A stretch of 64,000 nt of DNA, taken from Shewanella vesiculosa. Lineage in GTDB: Bacteria; Pseudomonadota; Gammaproteobacteria; Enterobacterales; Shewanellaceae. Numbering within the stretch: the stretch's first letter is position 1; every line of letters starts with the position of its first letter. The stretch covers positions 2,728,001-2,792,000 of the forward strand of contig NZ_CP073588.1 in assembly GCF_021560015.1 (NCBI RefSeq), read 5' to 3'. Positions 51,712-60,534 of the stretch are shown here, one piece after another. Under the pieces are notes generated by a model. It saw only the letters and a program-made list of their open reading frames with translations. It was not told the DNA's origin and did no database searches. A program made the position numbers and the translations under genes.

Positions 51712-52373
51712 TGCGTTTGCTATTTATTGAAGATGATACCGATCTAGTCGCTCGCCTCATTCCCGCCCTTAACAAGGCGGGATATGCAGTCGAACATGCA
51801 GATAATGGTATCGATGGGGCTTTTCTTGGAGAGGAGGAAAACTTCGAAGCCGTGATCCTCGATCTCGGCTTACCCGGCAAGCCAGGTTTAGAGGTTCTCA
51901 GTCAATGGCGACGACAAGGTTTAACCATGCCAGTACTTATCCTCACCGCGCGTGATGCCTGGCACGAGCGTGTTGATGGTCTCAAAGCGGGAGCAGATGA
52001 CTACCTAGGCAAACCTTTTCATGTCGAAGAATTACTCGCAAGGCTCGAAGTATTAATTCGCCGTCATTTTGGTCGTGCCGATAATGTATTACAACATGCA
52101 GGCGTCTCTCTTGATGTCGACAAACAAGCCGTGACTAATTGCGATGGTGAAGTGATAGAGCTGACTAAAATTGAATATCGCCTGCTGCATTATTTGATGG
52201 TCAATCCAAGCAAAATAGTCTCTAAAACAGAGTTAAGTGAGCGCATATATGAGGAGGAACATATCAAAGACAGTAATGTTATTGAAGTATATGTTAATCG
52301 CTTACGTCAACGTTTAGGCAAAGATTATATTGAAACTCGTCGTGGCCAAGGGTATCGGCTTAAGGAGCAATAA
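51711..52373 (+). CDS. OmpR-family response regulator
   Basis: This is a 220-residue DNA-binding response regulator. A receiver domain (1-115) has the acidic pocket EDD, phospho-acceptor Asp in VILDLGLPG and Lys in DDYLGKPF. The winged-helix domain (130-220) includes LTKIEYRLLHYLM, IYVNRLRQRLG-like YVNRLRQRL and TRRGQGYRL. The start is the ATG overlapping the PepSY stop. The kinase starts 2 bases after its stop with AAGGAG upstream. It likely regulates the adjacent cytochrome operon, by analogy. Similar to QseB/PmrA/PhoP types. Confidence 0.93.
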   Translation: MRLLFIEDDTDLVARLIPALNKAGYAVEHADNGIDGAFLGEEENFEAVILDLGLPGKPGLEVLSQWRRQGLTMPVLILTARDAWHERVDGLKAGADDYLGKPFHVEELLARLEVLIRRHFGRADNVLQHAGVSLDVDKQAVTNCDGEVIELTKIEYRLLHYLMVNPSKIVSKTELSERIYEEEHIKDSNVIEVYVNRLRQRLGKDYIETRRGQGYRLKEQ

Positions 52374-52375
52374 GC

Positions 52376-53691
52376 GTGTATTCACTCAAAGGATATCTTA
52401 CCCGTAACTTACTGATCACTCTTACCTTTACTATGGTGTTATTACTGTATTTCCTGTATCAGGGTATCCAAATATTAACTCAAGACTTTGTCGCCTCGCG
52501 CCTGCAACATGATGCCGACAGTCTGATCTCCGCACTTGAACAACATCCTGATACCACTTGGTCGCTCACCTCAGACCGTTTACCCAATGTCTACCATAGG
52601 GTAAATTCAGGACATTACTTTGCCATTCAGATTGGCACGCAAACCCTGCGATCGCGTTCCTTATTCGACCATGAAATAAGTATTCCCGCCCTAAAAGCAG
52701 GTCAGCAACAACAAGCCAGCCAATTTGTGGGCAAAGAACATTGGTTAATATTCAGTCAAGCGATTATCAAGAACGATCAATTAGTTATCCTTTGGATAAC
52801 GGAAGACATCAGCGCACTTGAACAAACTCAAGTACACTTTTTAGCCTTTGCCAGCGCGGCAGTATTACTCACTATTATCATTCTATTACTTGCACAAAAT
52901 CAGCTACAAACGCGGATTTAAACCCTTAGAACAGATGCCTGAAGCCATAAGGCAGATGCGTACCCAAGGGCAAGAAATTAATCCTGGCAACATGCCGAGT
53001 GAGATAGTCCCGCTGATTGAAGAGATCGATCGCTTAGTTAATCAGTTGGGGCAGCGAGTACAACGATCCCCGCAATGCCCTTGGTAACTTAGCTCATGAA
53101 ATGAAACGCCCTCTGCAAGGGTTGCAGTCCTATCTAGAAAGTCTGCCACCGGAACAAAGAGCGCAAGGCAGCAAGGTATTATCAAACCTGCACCACATTA
53201 TAGAGCGGGAGCTCAAGCGCACGAAAATTGTTGGCCTCTCTATGCCAGGTCGCTTTACCGTTCTAGATGATGATCTCGCGCCACTTATCCAAGTGATGTT
53301 GCGCATCTACCCCCAGCAGATCATTCAAAGTCACTACGATAACGGTTTAGTCATGCCCTTTGATCGCGACGATTTACTCGAACTGCTGGGTAATTTGCTT
53401 GATAACGCCTGCAAACATGCCAATAAAAATATTGAAATACAGATCAAGCAGCAAAGTATCCCTAAAGCTGGCTATCTCATTGAGGTAAGCGACGATGGTG
53501 AGGGAGTCTCAGATGCGGCATTATCTATGATTATTAATCGTGGAGTCAGGCTAGATGAGAGTATCCAAGGCCACGGCTTGGGTCTGTCCATCTGTAAAGA
53601 TATCGTCGATAGCTATCAAGGCGAACTCAACTTTAGCCATGCAAAACAAGGCGGATTAACCGTAAGCGTCTTTCTCCCCATCCACACCTAA
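52376..53691 (+). CDS. PhoQ-like sensor histidine kinase, two frameshifts
   Basis: This is the partner kinase of the preceding regulator. Residues 1-180 have a periplasmic domain (about 35-155) between two membrane helices (NLLITLTFTMVLLLYFLY and FASAAVLLTIIILLLA). The coding frame is broken twice: at 52914-52916 (one extra base) and at the C4 run 53068-53071. Correcting both reads QTRFKPLEQMPEA and SRNALGNLAHEMKRPLQG. The phospho-acceptor histidine is in LAHEMKRPL, as in PhoQ. The ATPase motifs NLLDNACKHA, DDGEGV and GHGLGLSI are intact. Repaired length is about 437 residues. The GTG start at 52376 follows AAGGAG. Confidence 0.88.
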
Positions 53692-53751
53692 ATGGGCCTA
53701 ACCAGGTTAATGAATGATGAGAAAAAGCTGACGGCTGACAAAAAACACTTG

Positions 53752-53782
53752 CACCATAACAGTGATTATCGGTGCTATGGTG
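53752..53782. repeat. Imperfect hairpin after the sensor kinase
   Basis: CACCATAACA (53752-53761) pairs with TGCTATGGTG (53773-53782) with one mismatch and a 11-base loop. It is about 60 bases after the kinase stop and lacks a T-tract, so it may be a weak terminator or stabilising stem. Confidence 0.4.
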
Positions 53783-53965
53783 GCTTAATGCTGTGGTATC
53801 AGCAGCAATGTAGAACGCAGTAAAGCAATCAACAATGACCAAAGATCACCTTTTCTAATGTGGATGATAATTGACACTGTGTGGCCAAATCGATGTTAAC
53901 CTCGGTTTGAGGTAGAGCAAGTTATTACGCTCATCATAGACACAGTGAATCCAAAAGATTAACGA

Positions 53966-55027
53966 TTAACGATTAACTTTAGGCATGAGCATTGTTTTAC
54001 CACTCATACTGCTTATTTCCGCTAACTCAAGTATCCGTAACACCTCGACGACATCATCTGGTTCAACAGGATTAGGACCACCTAAAGTGATAGCTTGTGC
54101 TATTTCGGCATAATATTGCTGATAACAACCATTGACTGTTTCGACTGTGGTTTCCCTAATTTGGCCACTAGTATCGCCCGAAATTTCACCGTAAAAACGG
54201 CCATAGTTGGCGGCCTTTTCCACACCATACAATGGATCATTTGGAGTAATACCGGTTTTTAATTGCTCTTCCTGAGGATCTAAACCGTATTTAACATATG
54301 TTCCCTGTGTACCCTCAATACGAAAACGCATATTGGGAGCTGCTGAAAATGAACTCGCGTGCAGCACGACTTCAAGATTTTCGTAATGGAGTATCACATG
54401 AAAGTAATCCGTCGTTTGCGATCCTTCTCTTAACGGTAAGCATCTTGCTGTAAGAGCTTCTGGCAAACCAAAAAGACAGATAGCTTGATCAACGATATGA
54501 GCACCAAGATCAAACCAAATACCTGCCCCCTCGCCTGGTTGTTCTCGCCATCTTGGTCTAACAGTGGGGCGAAAACGATCAAAATGAGATTCAAAGAATC
54601 GTACACAACCAAATCGATTCTGTTGCAAAAGGCTTTTAGCAGTTAAAAAATCGCCGTCCCAACGCCGATTATGAAAAACAGACAATAATAAACCGCTATC
54701 GTTAGCAAGCTGAATTAACTCTATCGCTTGTAAACTTGTGGTCACCATAGGTTTTTCAATAACAACATTAATGCCTTTTTCTAAACATAATTTTGCCAAT
54801 GAAAAATGGACATTATTGGGCGCGGTAATAATGATTAAATCTAGGTCGGCACCCGCGATTAACGCTGGTGCATTATCATAAAGTGAAATAGCAGAATATT
54901 TCATCCTAAGTAATTCTGTTTGAGAACTACTGATTGCAACTAATTCAAAAGATGCTGAAGATTCAATCAATGGAATGTGAAATGTTTTCGCAGAATATCC
55001 GTAGCCTATTACACCAACTTTTATCAT
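53966..55027 (-). CDS. Gfo/Idh/MocA-family oxidoreductase
   Basis: This is a 353-residue NAD(P)-dependent sugar/inositol-type dehydrogenase. The N-terminal Rossmann domain starts KVGVIGYGYSAKTFHIPLI, with the catalytic EKP motif in VVIEKPMVT near residue 93. The C-terminal domain carries WFDLGAHIVDQAICLFG, the conserved histidine-containing GxHxxD pattern. The substrate is unknown. YdgJ-like proteins are nearest by eye. It is monocistronic, with 275 bases of noncoding sequence downstream and 720 upstream. Confidence 0.9.
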   Translation of the reverse strand: MIKVGVIGYGYSAKTFHIPLIESSASFELVAISSSQTELLRMKYSAISLYDNAPALIAGADLDLIIITAPNNVHFSLAKLCLEKGINVVIEKPMVTTSLQAIELIQLANDSGLLLSVFHNRRWDGDFLTAKSLLQQNRFGCVRFFESHFDRFRPTVRPRWREQPGEGAGIWFDLGAHIVDQAICLFGLPEALTARCLPLREGSQTTDYFHVILHYENLEVVLHASSFSAAPNMRFRIEGTQGTYVKYGLDPQEEQLKTGITPNDPLYGVEKAANYGRFYGEISGDTSGQIRETTVETVNGCYQQYYAEIAQAITLGGPNPVEPDDVVEVLRILELAEISSMSGKTMLMPKVNR

Positions 55028-55747
55028 TTTATCGTTAACCTATTTTTTAACCGCATGAATCTAAATATCGCGCCAACTGACTAGAATGAAACGGTTCTAT
55101 TGTCGTTTGTTAGATTGTCACTGAATGCAACTTATAACATCCCATGACTTAAATCGATACTCAAAATTCTCATCCATACTAGGGAGCTGTTGCAATGTTA
55201 ACATTAGGTTGTCGTTGATCAGCATCCGACAACGCACAACAAAGAACTCATCCCCTTGAGCTAAAACTTGTGCCGCAGTGCTACATTTGTAAATAAAAAG
55301 AAATCGTTTATATCAGCCCCATTCCCACAAAGACTTAAAGCCCATATCACGCTGAACCACATCACATTAACGACTGAATTAACTCAAAATCAAAAGTCGA
55401 TAAACATCAATTAATGAGGTTTATGGTTTAAATTCGATTGCTTGCTCTTGTTTTAAAATTTAAGTCTATACTAAAGGAGTCATTGTCTCGGTCAGACGCT
55501 GTATGCCATAAAGTGTCGTAACAGATGAATAATCACAGGCATACAAGTTAGGTAAATCGACTTATTTAAATGCTCATGGATGATATTGGAAACATGATAA
55601 CAACAAGACTATTGCTAAATAATAAGTTTATTTAACAATAAAAAAATTGAGGTTTTACCTTAGGTAAGCAAGAAAAACGCTTGATACCTCTCAAGGTACT
55701 AACGTGTTATTGACTCTGATTTACATCTTTCATTTCTAGGAGATTTT
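55028..55747. other. Noncoding stretch
   Basis: These 720 bases lie between divergent genes. No ORF, hairpin with T-tract or repeat stands out. Promoters for the oxidoreductase and the binding protein are expected here. Confidence 0.4.
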
Positions 55748-56482
55748 ATGAAGTTTAACTATGCCATATTAGGATTATTATTCGCTATCGGTGGCAGTAC
55801 AGCAAACGCTGAAACCGTGCACCTTACCTCATTAGATTGGGCGCCGTATTCAGGAAAAACCTTAGAAAATCAAGGTGCCAGTGTGGTTGTTGCCCAAGCT
55901 GCATTTACAGCCATGGGCCATGAGCTTGTGGTCGATTTTTTTCCTTGGAGCCGTGCGGTGAAATTAGCCTCCGAATCAGGCTCTCAATATGTGGGGTATT
56001 TTCCAGAATACCTATATGAATCAAGCGAATTTACTTTTTCTGCTCCCATGGGACAAGGTCCACTAGGTTTAGTTGAAAAGAAATCGTCACCGATCAGCTG
56101 GGCTAAGGTAAGCGATCTTTCCAAGTATAAACTGGGCGTAGTTCAAGATTACGTCAATACAGAAGAACTTGATGCACTTATCGCCAGTAAAGAGATCAAA
56201 CCTCAAGTGGTCACATCAGATGAAATTAACGTACAAAAAGTCCTCGGTGGCCGCATCGATGCAGCTGTAATTGACGCTAACGTTCTCAATTACATGCTCA
56301 CCCATAGCAGCAAACTCGCTAAGGATAAAGATCAGGTTCAGATGAACGCTAAGCTATTGATGAATAAAGACCTTTACATTGCATTTCGCAATGATGCTGA
56401 GGGTAAGAAATGGCAAGATATCTATGACCAAGGTTTAAGTAAAATTGATATTAATGCACTCATGACAGAGCATTTAAAGTAA
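55748..56482 (+). CDS. Periplasmic solute-binding protein, family 3-like
   Basis: This is a 244-residue exported protein. A signal peptide ends ANA-ET (residue 22). The fold is that of SBP_bac_3 amino-acid-type binding proteins (LTSLDWAPYSGKTLENQG, FPWSRAVKLA, SSEFTFSAPM). AGGAG sits 9 bases before the start. No ABC transporter genes are adjacent. A chemoreceptor gene follows 127 bases downstream on the same strand, so it may act as a chemotaxis ligand receptor. The ligand is unknown. Confidence 0.85.
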   Translation: MKFNYAILGLLFAIGGSTANAETVHLTSLDWAPYSGKTLENQGASVVVAQAAFTAMGHELVVDFFPWSRAVKLASESGSQYVGYFPEYLYESSEFTFSAPMGQGPLGLVEKKSSPISWAKVSDLSKYKLGVVQDYVNTEELDALIASKEIKPQVVTSDEINVQKVLGGRIDAAVIDANVLNYMLTHSSKLAKDKDQVQMNAKLLMNKDLYIAFRNDAEGKKWQDIYDQGLSKIDINALMTEHLK

Positions 56483-56609
56483 CAGTGAAGCAGTACTGCA
56501 CATTAAGTGTCGATGTGATCCGACTTTATTCGGACGCTGTTATCGATACCTATAATTTTAAAGTATCGTAATAAACTAGATTACGATGCGTTATTGAACT
56601 CAAGTTAAA

Positions 56610-58115
56610 ATGAGTAATTTTATGACGCTATTCAAATCAATTTCTTTTAAGTTAATCATGGCAGCCTTAGTCGCAGTCACCTTTTTAGTAGTGATCTTTG
56701 GGGTGTATGACTATTTTGCTCAAAGTGAAAAATTACGACACAAACAAGATGTACAACTAGATTTAGTCGCCTCAAGATTACAGCTAAGCCTTCCTAGCGC
56801 AGTTTGGAATTACGATGAGCCTCAAATGGCTCGGATACTTGATTCAGAACAGCAGTCTGATGATGTTGCTTTTTTAACTTATCATAACGATAAAGGTGAT
56901 CAGATAGCCCAATCCAAGGGGGAAATGAGTGCTAATTTTAGAACCATAAAATTGCAATATGTGGAAGATGAGACCGCTACTGAGATAGGTTCAGTCAAGT
57001 TATACATCGACGATACCAGTATTAAAGACGAGCTCGCAGAACTCGCCTTTAAAATAATTTTAAAAGGCCTATTGCTGGATATTTTTCTCGTCACCGCACT
57101 GTCTATTCTTTTTAGTAAGTTGATCACTCGGCCACTCACCCATGTCGCTAATGCCTTAGAAGATATCGCCAGTGGCGAAGGCAATTTAACCCGCAGGCTC
57201 AATGTCAGTCGTGAAGATGAAATTGGCAAGGTATCCAGTTCATTTAATCTATTTGTAGATAAAATTCAAATACTCGTGCAGTCAATTCAAGTCTCGGTTG
57301 ATGATGTATTTCGAGCCGCGAGAAATGTACACACAGGTGCAGAAAGCAGTCGTGGTCATGTACACGACCAGCAATTAGAAACAGATCAAGTCGCAGCAGC
57401 AATCACACAAATGTCGGCCTCAGCCAAAGAAATCGCTACTAGCGTGCAACTATCAGCCGACTCTGCACTTCAAGCCAACATGGATGCTAAACAAGTATCT
57501 GACATTATTAATCATTCTATCGACTCTATTAATGATTTATCTAACCAATTGACCGAAGCCGCCGCTGTGGTCAACTCGCTAGATAAGGACGTAACAGACA
57601 TAGTATCTATCTTAGATGTTATCCGCAGTATTGCAGAACAAACAAATTTACTGGCATTAAACGCCGCGATTGAAGCTGCGAGAGCGGGGGAACAAGGCCG
57701 TGGCTTTGCGGTTGTGGCCGATGAAGTACGCGCCCTTGCTAGCCGTACCCAACAAAGTACAGCTGAAATTCAAACTGGCATCAACAAGCTGCAATCCGGT
57801 GCTAAGTCAGCCGTTAAAGTCATGCTTGATAGTCAGAGTAAAAGTGAGGCTTCAGTTGTTAATGCCCAAAGTTCGGGAACAGCCATTAATAGAATCTTAA
57901 CGTCCACAGAACAAATTACCGATATGGCGACGCATATCGCAACAGCAGTAGAGCAACAAAGTACCGTGGCAGAAGACTTAACCCACAATATCAATCGTAT
58001 TGTCTCATCTGGTCAGGACAACCTTACGCTGCTCAGTGAAATGAATCAAAACTCTGAAGATTTAGAGTCGACATCACGGGACTTAAAACAACTCACTAAC
58101 CAGTTTAAGGCATAA
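56610..58115 (+). CDS. Methyl-accepting chemotaxis protein
   Basis: This is a 501-residue transducer. Order: N-terminal helix (about 11-33), periplasmic domain (about 35-150), second helix (about 155-175), HAMP (about 175-230), then the cytoplasmic signalling domain with [20 protein letters not shown] and [20 protein letters not shown]. The periplasmic part is short and has no recognised ligand motif. It lies in the same direction as the binding-protein gene upstream. Its gene is followed by a 15-bp inverted repeat. Confidence 0.93.
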   Translation: MSNFMTLFKSISFKLIMAALVAVTFLVVIFGVYDYFAQSEKLRHKQDVQLDLVASRLQLSLPSAVWNYDEPQMARILDSEQQSDDVAFLTYHNDKGDQIAQSKGEMSANFRTIKLQYVEDETATEIGSVKLYIDDTSIKDELAELAFKIILKGLLLDIFLVTALSILFSKLITRPLTHVANALEDIASGEGNLTRRLNVSREDEIGKVSSSFNLFVDKIQILVQSIQVSVDDVFRAARNVHTGAESSRGHVHDQQLETDQVAAAITQMSASAKEIATSVQLSADSALQANMDAKQVSDIINHSIDSINDLSNQLTEAAAVVNSLDKDVTDIVSILDVIRSIAEQTNLLALNAAIEAARAGEQGRGFAVVADEVRALASRTQQSTAEIQTGINKLQSGAKSAVKVMLDSQSKSEASVVNAQSSGTAINRILTSTEQITDMATHIATAVEQQSTVAEDLTHNINRIVSSGQDNLTLLSEMNQNSEDLESTSRDLKQLTNQFKA

Positions 58116-58200
58116 TATTAAACCTTATCAATCAGCGATAATTATTGAGTCGATGCAGAGTGATAATGATGGTGTAATTAAGAGCATTTAGTGTTGACGC

Positions 58201-58234
58201 AGCCAACTCAATTGAGACATCAATTGAGTTGGCT
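58201..58234 (+). terminator. 15-bp perfect inverted repeat after the MCP gene
   Basis: AGCCAACTCAATTGA (58201-58215) and TCAATTGAGTTGGCT (58220-58234) form a perfect stem around the loop GACA. The short T4 run starts 7 bases after the stem, so it is a strong hairpin but a non-standard terminator. Confidence 0.6.
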
Positions 58235-58594
58235 ACGGCACTTTTGCTTAATAAGTATTTGAGTTAACAAGAATTAACAACGATGTTTATCAAAAAATCA
58301 GCTGCGAATCTTAATATATTGTTGCTTCTACTTTATGGTTTCCCGTGAATTTTAGTTCCTACTCCACAACGAATATACGAGGTACTCCCTTTATATAATC
58401 ACTTTCAAACCAATCGCTATTGAAACCGCAGCGTTATTCATTTTCAATCATAGATCTATTTACATTACGACCACCAAAAGCGTTACCCCATATGCGATTT
58501 AAGCGGTTTTACCATATTTCATGGAGTCAACTTTAGCCTAATCCTACTGTTTTCATTACAATGGGTTGAATACCGACTTTGAAGTAACCTAAAG
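58235..58594. other. Noncoding stretch
   Basis: The rest of the gap up to the zinc-ribbon gene holds nothing further that I recognise. Confidence 0.35.
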
Positions 58595-58846
58595 ATGGCA
58601 AAACCGAATAAAAAAGGCCCTTCACGTACCGTTGATATCTTCTGCGCTAAATGTAAAACCCAACTGTTTAAATATCGTAAGGGAGGTAAAGGTGCCTTAG
58701 TCAAATGCTTCAAAGAACGAATCGTTGAAGATAGCACTAAAGTTCCCTGCACTTGCCCAGAGTGCGGTCAGATATTTGCCCGTGATACCTTAATAAGAGG
58801 CGCGCCAGCATTTAAAATGATAGGCGGTAAAGTCACTTTCAAATAG
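58595..58846 (+). CDS. Small zinc-ribbon-like protein
   Basis: This is an 83-residue basic protein with two CxxC knuckles, CAKCKTQ (residues 17-20) and CTCPECGQ (about 53-58), the arrangement of a zinc ribbon. The N-terminus is Lys/Arg-rich. It is cytoplasmic, with no membrane segment. No strong ribosome-binding site precedes the ATG (only TAAAG), so the start is moderately sure. Nearest neighbours are unrelated. Proteins of this type often bind nucleic acid or ribosomes, but no function is assigned. Confidence 0.7.
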   Translation: MAKPNKKGPSRTVDIFCAKCKTQLFKYRKGGKGALVKCFKERIVEDSTKVPCTCPECGQIFARDTLIRGAPAFKMIGGKVTFK

Positions 58847-59310
58847 TCTCATCGCATTCTCATCAATATCATAAGCATCAACTGCACTAATTCAGACTGC
58901 TCCATAATGCATTAGGACTTAGTATCAGTTTTAATCATCCTTCATGCCAAAGGCTTATCTCTGAAGCTAAGCACAACCCCGATGTGTACAATTAACACCT
59001 GTTGAACCTTAGGGTTTGTTACCCTTTAGATATTTGCAGCATTTGCCCCAACAATGAGTACAAGCATCTTATTTGTATCACTTTACTGATCGCTCAACCC
59101 AATCTTAATCATATAATAAGACTGCAATGAATCAGCTTTCCTGGCTACAAAATAAGTCATCCACTTACCTAGCCAATAATGTTTGGTTTTATTAGCCTTT
59201 GCGATTATTTGCGAACTGGATCGAGTTTTATAAGACAAAACTGCAACAACCTCATTTATTGTGCTAAATTTAGAATTCAGAGTTCTAAGTTTATCTTTTA
59301 AGAGGCGGCT
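58847..59310. other. Noncoding stretch
   Basis: These 464 bases contain no supported gene. An antisense frame at 59083-59328 lacks coding character. A weak hairpin, CTTAGGGT with ACCCTTTAG, occurs near 59009-59030. Confidence 0.35.
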
Positions 59311-59802
59311 ATGGCCCATCGTTGGCAAATTGCAATTTCTGCGGGTTTATTAGCGGCTATTTGGGCTGGTGTTGCTGATGTGTTTCATCTGGTAACCTGG
59401 GTCGGGTTTCTCGGTTGCAGTACTTTCTTCGCTCAAACTGAATCGGGCGCTAAAGGCATGATAATGGCGATGATGACCAATCTTTCCGGCGTATTCTGGG
59501 GATGGTTAATTATTGCCGGTAGCGGTGTTTTGGGGTCGCCCGTAATAAGCTATGCATTAACGGGAATTGTTACTGCGCTTATGTGCTTACAAGCCAGTAA
59601 TAAAAACTTTGCTTTTATTCCCGGCACATTTATTGGCTGTTGTATTACGTTTGCCCTAAATGCAGACATCGCAGCCATTATTCCACCGCTCGTTATAGGC
59701 GCGGTACTCGGTTACAGCATGAGCTTACTCACGAGCTTATTGATAACGTTAACGGATAAAACAGCTGAATCGTTGAAAGACAAAACCATAGAAGAAATCT
59801 AA
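59311..59802 (+). CDS. DUF1097 inner-membrane protein (YcdZ family)
   Basis: This is a 163-residue membrane protein with about five helices (residues 6-24, 28-42, 50-75, 80-105, 115-145), matching the DUF1097/YcdZ family. Signature sequences are GLLAAIWAGVADVFHLVTW and FLGCSTFFA. The function of the family is unestablished, with transport suggested. The ATG follows TTTTAAGAGGCGGCT, a good ribosome-binding site. It lies convergent with the lipoprotein gene. Confidence 0.85.
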   Translation: MAHRWQIAISAGLLAAIWAGVADVFHLVTWVGFLGCSTFFAQTESGAKGMIMAMMTNLSGVFWGWLIIAGSGVLGSPVISYALTGIVTALMCLQASNKNFAFIPGTFIGCCITFALNADIAAIIPPLVIGAVLGYSMSLLTSLLITLTDKTAESLKDKTIEEI

Positions 59803-59825
59803 ATACAAAGTAGATTAATTATAAA

Positions 59826-59930
59826 ATAGCTCGCCTATTGACTCATATGTGCCAATTACAATGGCCAATATGATCAATGATTAGCGAGCACAGCCCTGTC
59901 GTAAAAGCGACGCTATGCCTTGTTAGTTTG
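59826..59930 (-). repeat. attC-like imperfect palindrome C (degenerate)
   Basis: Read on the minus strand, CTAACAAGGCATAGCG starts at the lipoprotein stop codon. Later, AGGCGAGCTA pairs with the TAGCGTCGC-type arm, leaving one unpaired base. The final GTTRRRY-type core is decayed. The element resembles an integron recombination site, by pattern only. Confidence 0.25.
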
Positions 59931-60387
59931 TCTTAGTCTCAAGTAACTCTTGTAATGCCGTTTCTTGATTAATAAGCCCAAGCGAGTAATTACCAGAAAT
60001 ACTTGATACGCCGCCCACATAAGCTGCATTGGCAAGCTCAGCAGTTAAGCGAACAAAATACGTTTTATTGGCTTGAGCATCAAAAGAGATTTGCAATCCA
60101 CCGGCACGCCAATTGGACATAATCCCTCCTTCTTTAACTGCAATTATCACGCTACCAGGATTAAGATCCAAAACATGGTAGCCTCCGTTGCTAATATTGA
60201 AACTGTCGACACCATTTAGCTGTATTGTCGGAGCTGCTGCGCCATCCAACATGGCCCAAGGACGATAGAAATATACTTTAGCTTTATTTGTCTCGGGCGC
60301 TTGCGTTTGAGTAAATTTAGCGCCGGTGGCACTACAAGCGGTCAGCGATGCAATCATAACTAGCGAACAAATAAATTTCTTCAACAT
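59923..60387 (-). CDS. DUF2846-like lipoprotein
   Basis: This is a 154-residue exported lipoprotein. The signal peptide carries a lipobox LTAC with the modified cysteine at residue 18 (SLTACSATG). The mature part has the PETNKAKVYFYRPW start and LNGVDSFNISNGGYHVLDL, which fit the DUF2846 family, together with WRAGGLQISF and KTYFVRL beta-strand blocks. The function is unknown. AGGAGGG lies 7 bases before the ATG. The stop codon lies within an attC-like sequence, and another attC-like sequence ends just upstream, so the gene may be an integron cassette. Confidence 0.82.
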   Translation of the reverse strand: MLKKFICSLVMIASLTACSATGAKFTQTQAPETNKAKVYFYRPWAMLDGAAAPTIQLNGVDSFNISNGGYHVLDLNPGSVIIAVKEGGIMSNWRAGGLQISFDAQANKTYFVRLTAELANAAYVGGVSSISGNYSLGLINQETALQELLETKTN

Positions 60388-60410
60388 CGACTACCCTCCT
60401 TCTCACCTCA

Positions 60411-60470
60411 AATTAACGCTCGCATCTGCGACGCAGTGTGGCAGGATCCGGCTACATGAATTTGTTAGCA
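60411..60470 (-). repeat. attC-like imperfect palindrome B
   Basis: On the minus strand the segment begins GCTAACAAATTCATG and ends GCGAGCGTTAATT about 60 bases later. Inner sequences include GCCGGATCC and CTGCG-T-CGCAG. TAACAA...GCGTTA ends are the layout of integron attC sites, but the outer heptamers are not perfect. It lies between the nitroreductase and lipoprotein genes. Confidence 0.32.
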
Positions 60471-60534
60471 ATATTCACTATTTAAATTCTATAGGTATAC
60501 TTACAAAGCTTAATAAAAATTGGTTTAGTTCATA

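Noticed and set aside
59083..59328. 81-codon minus-strand frame ahead of the DUF1097 gene
   Set aside because: It covers the DUF1097 start and its ribosome-binding site and lacks recognisable protein character.
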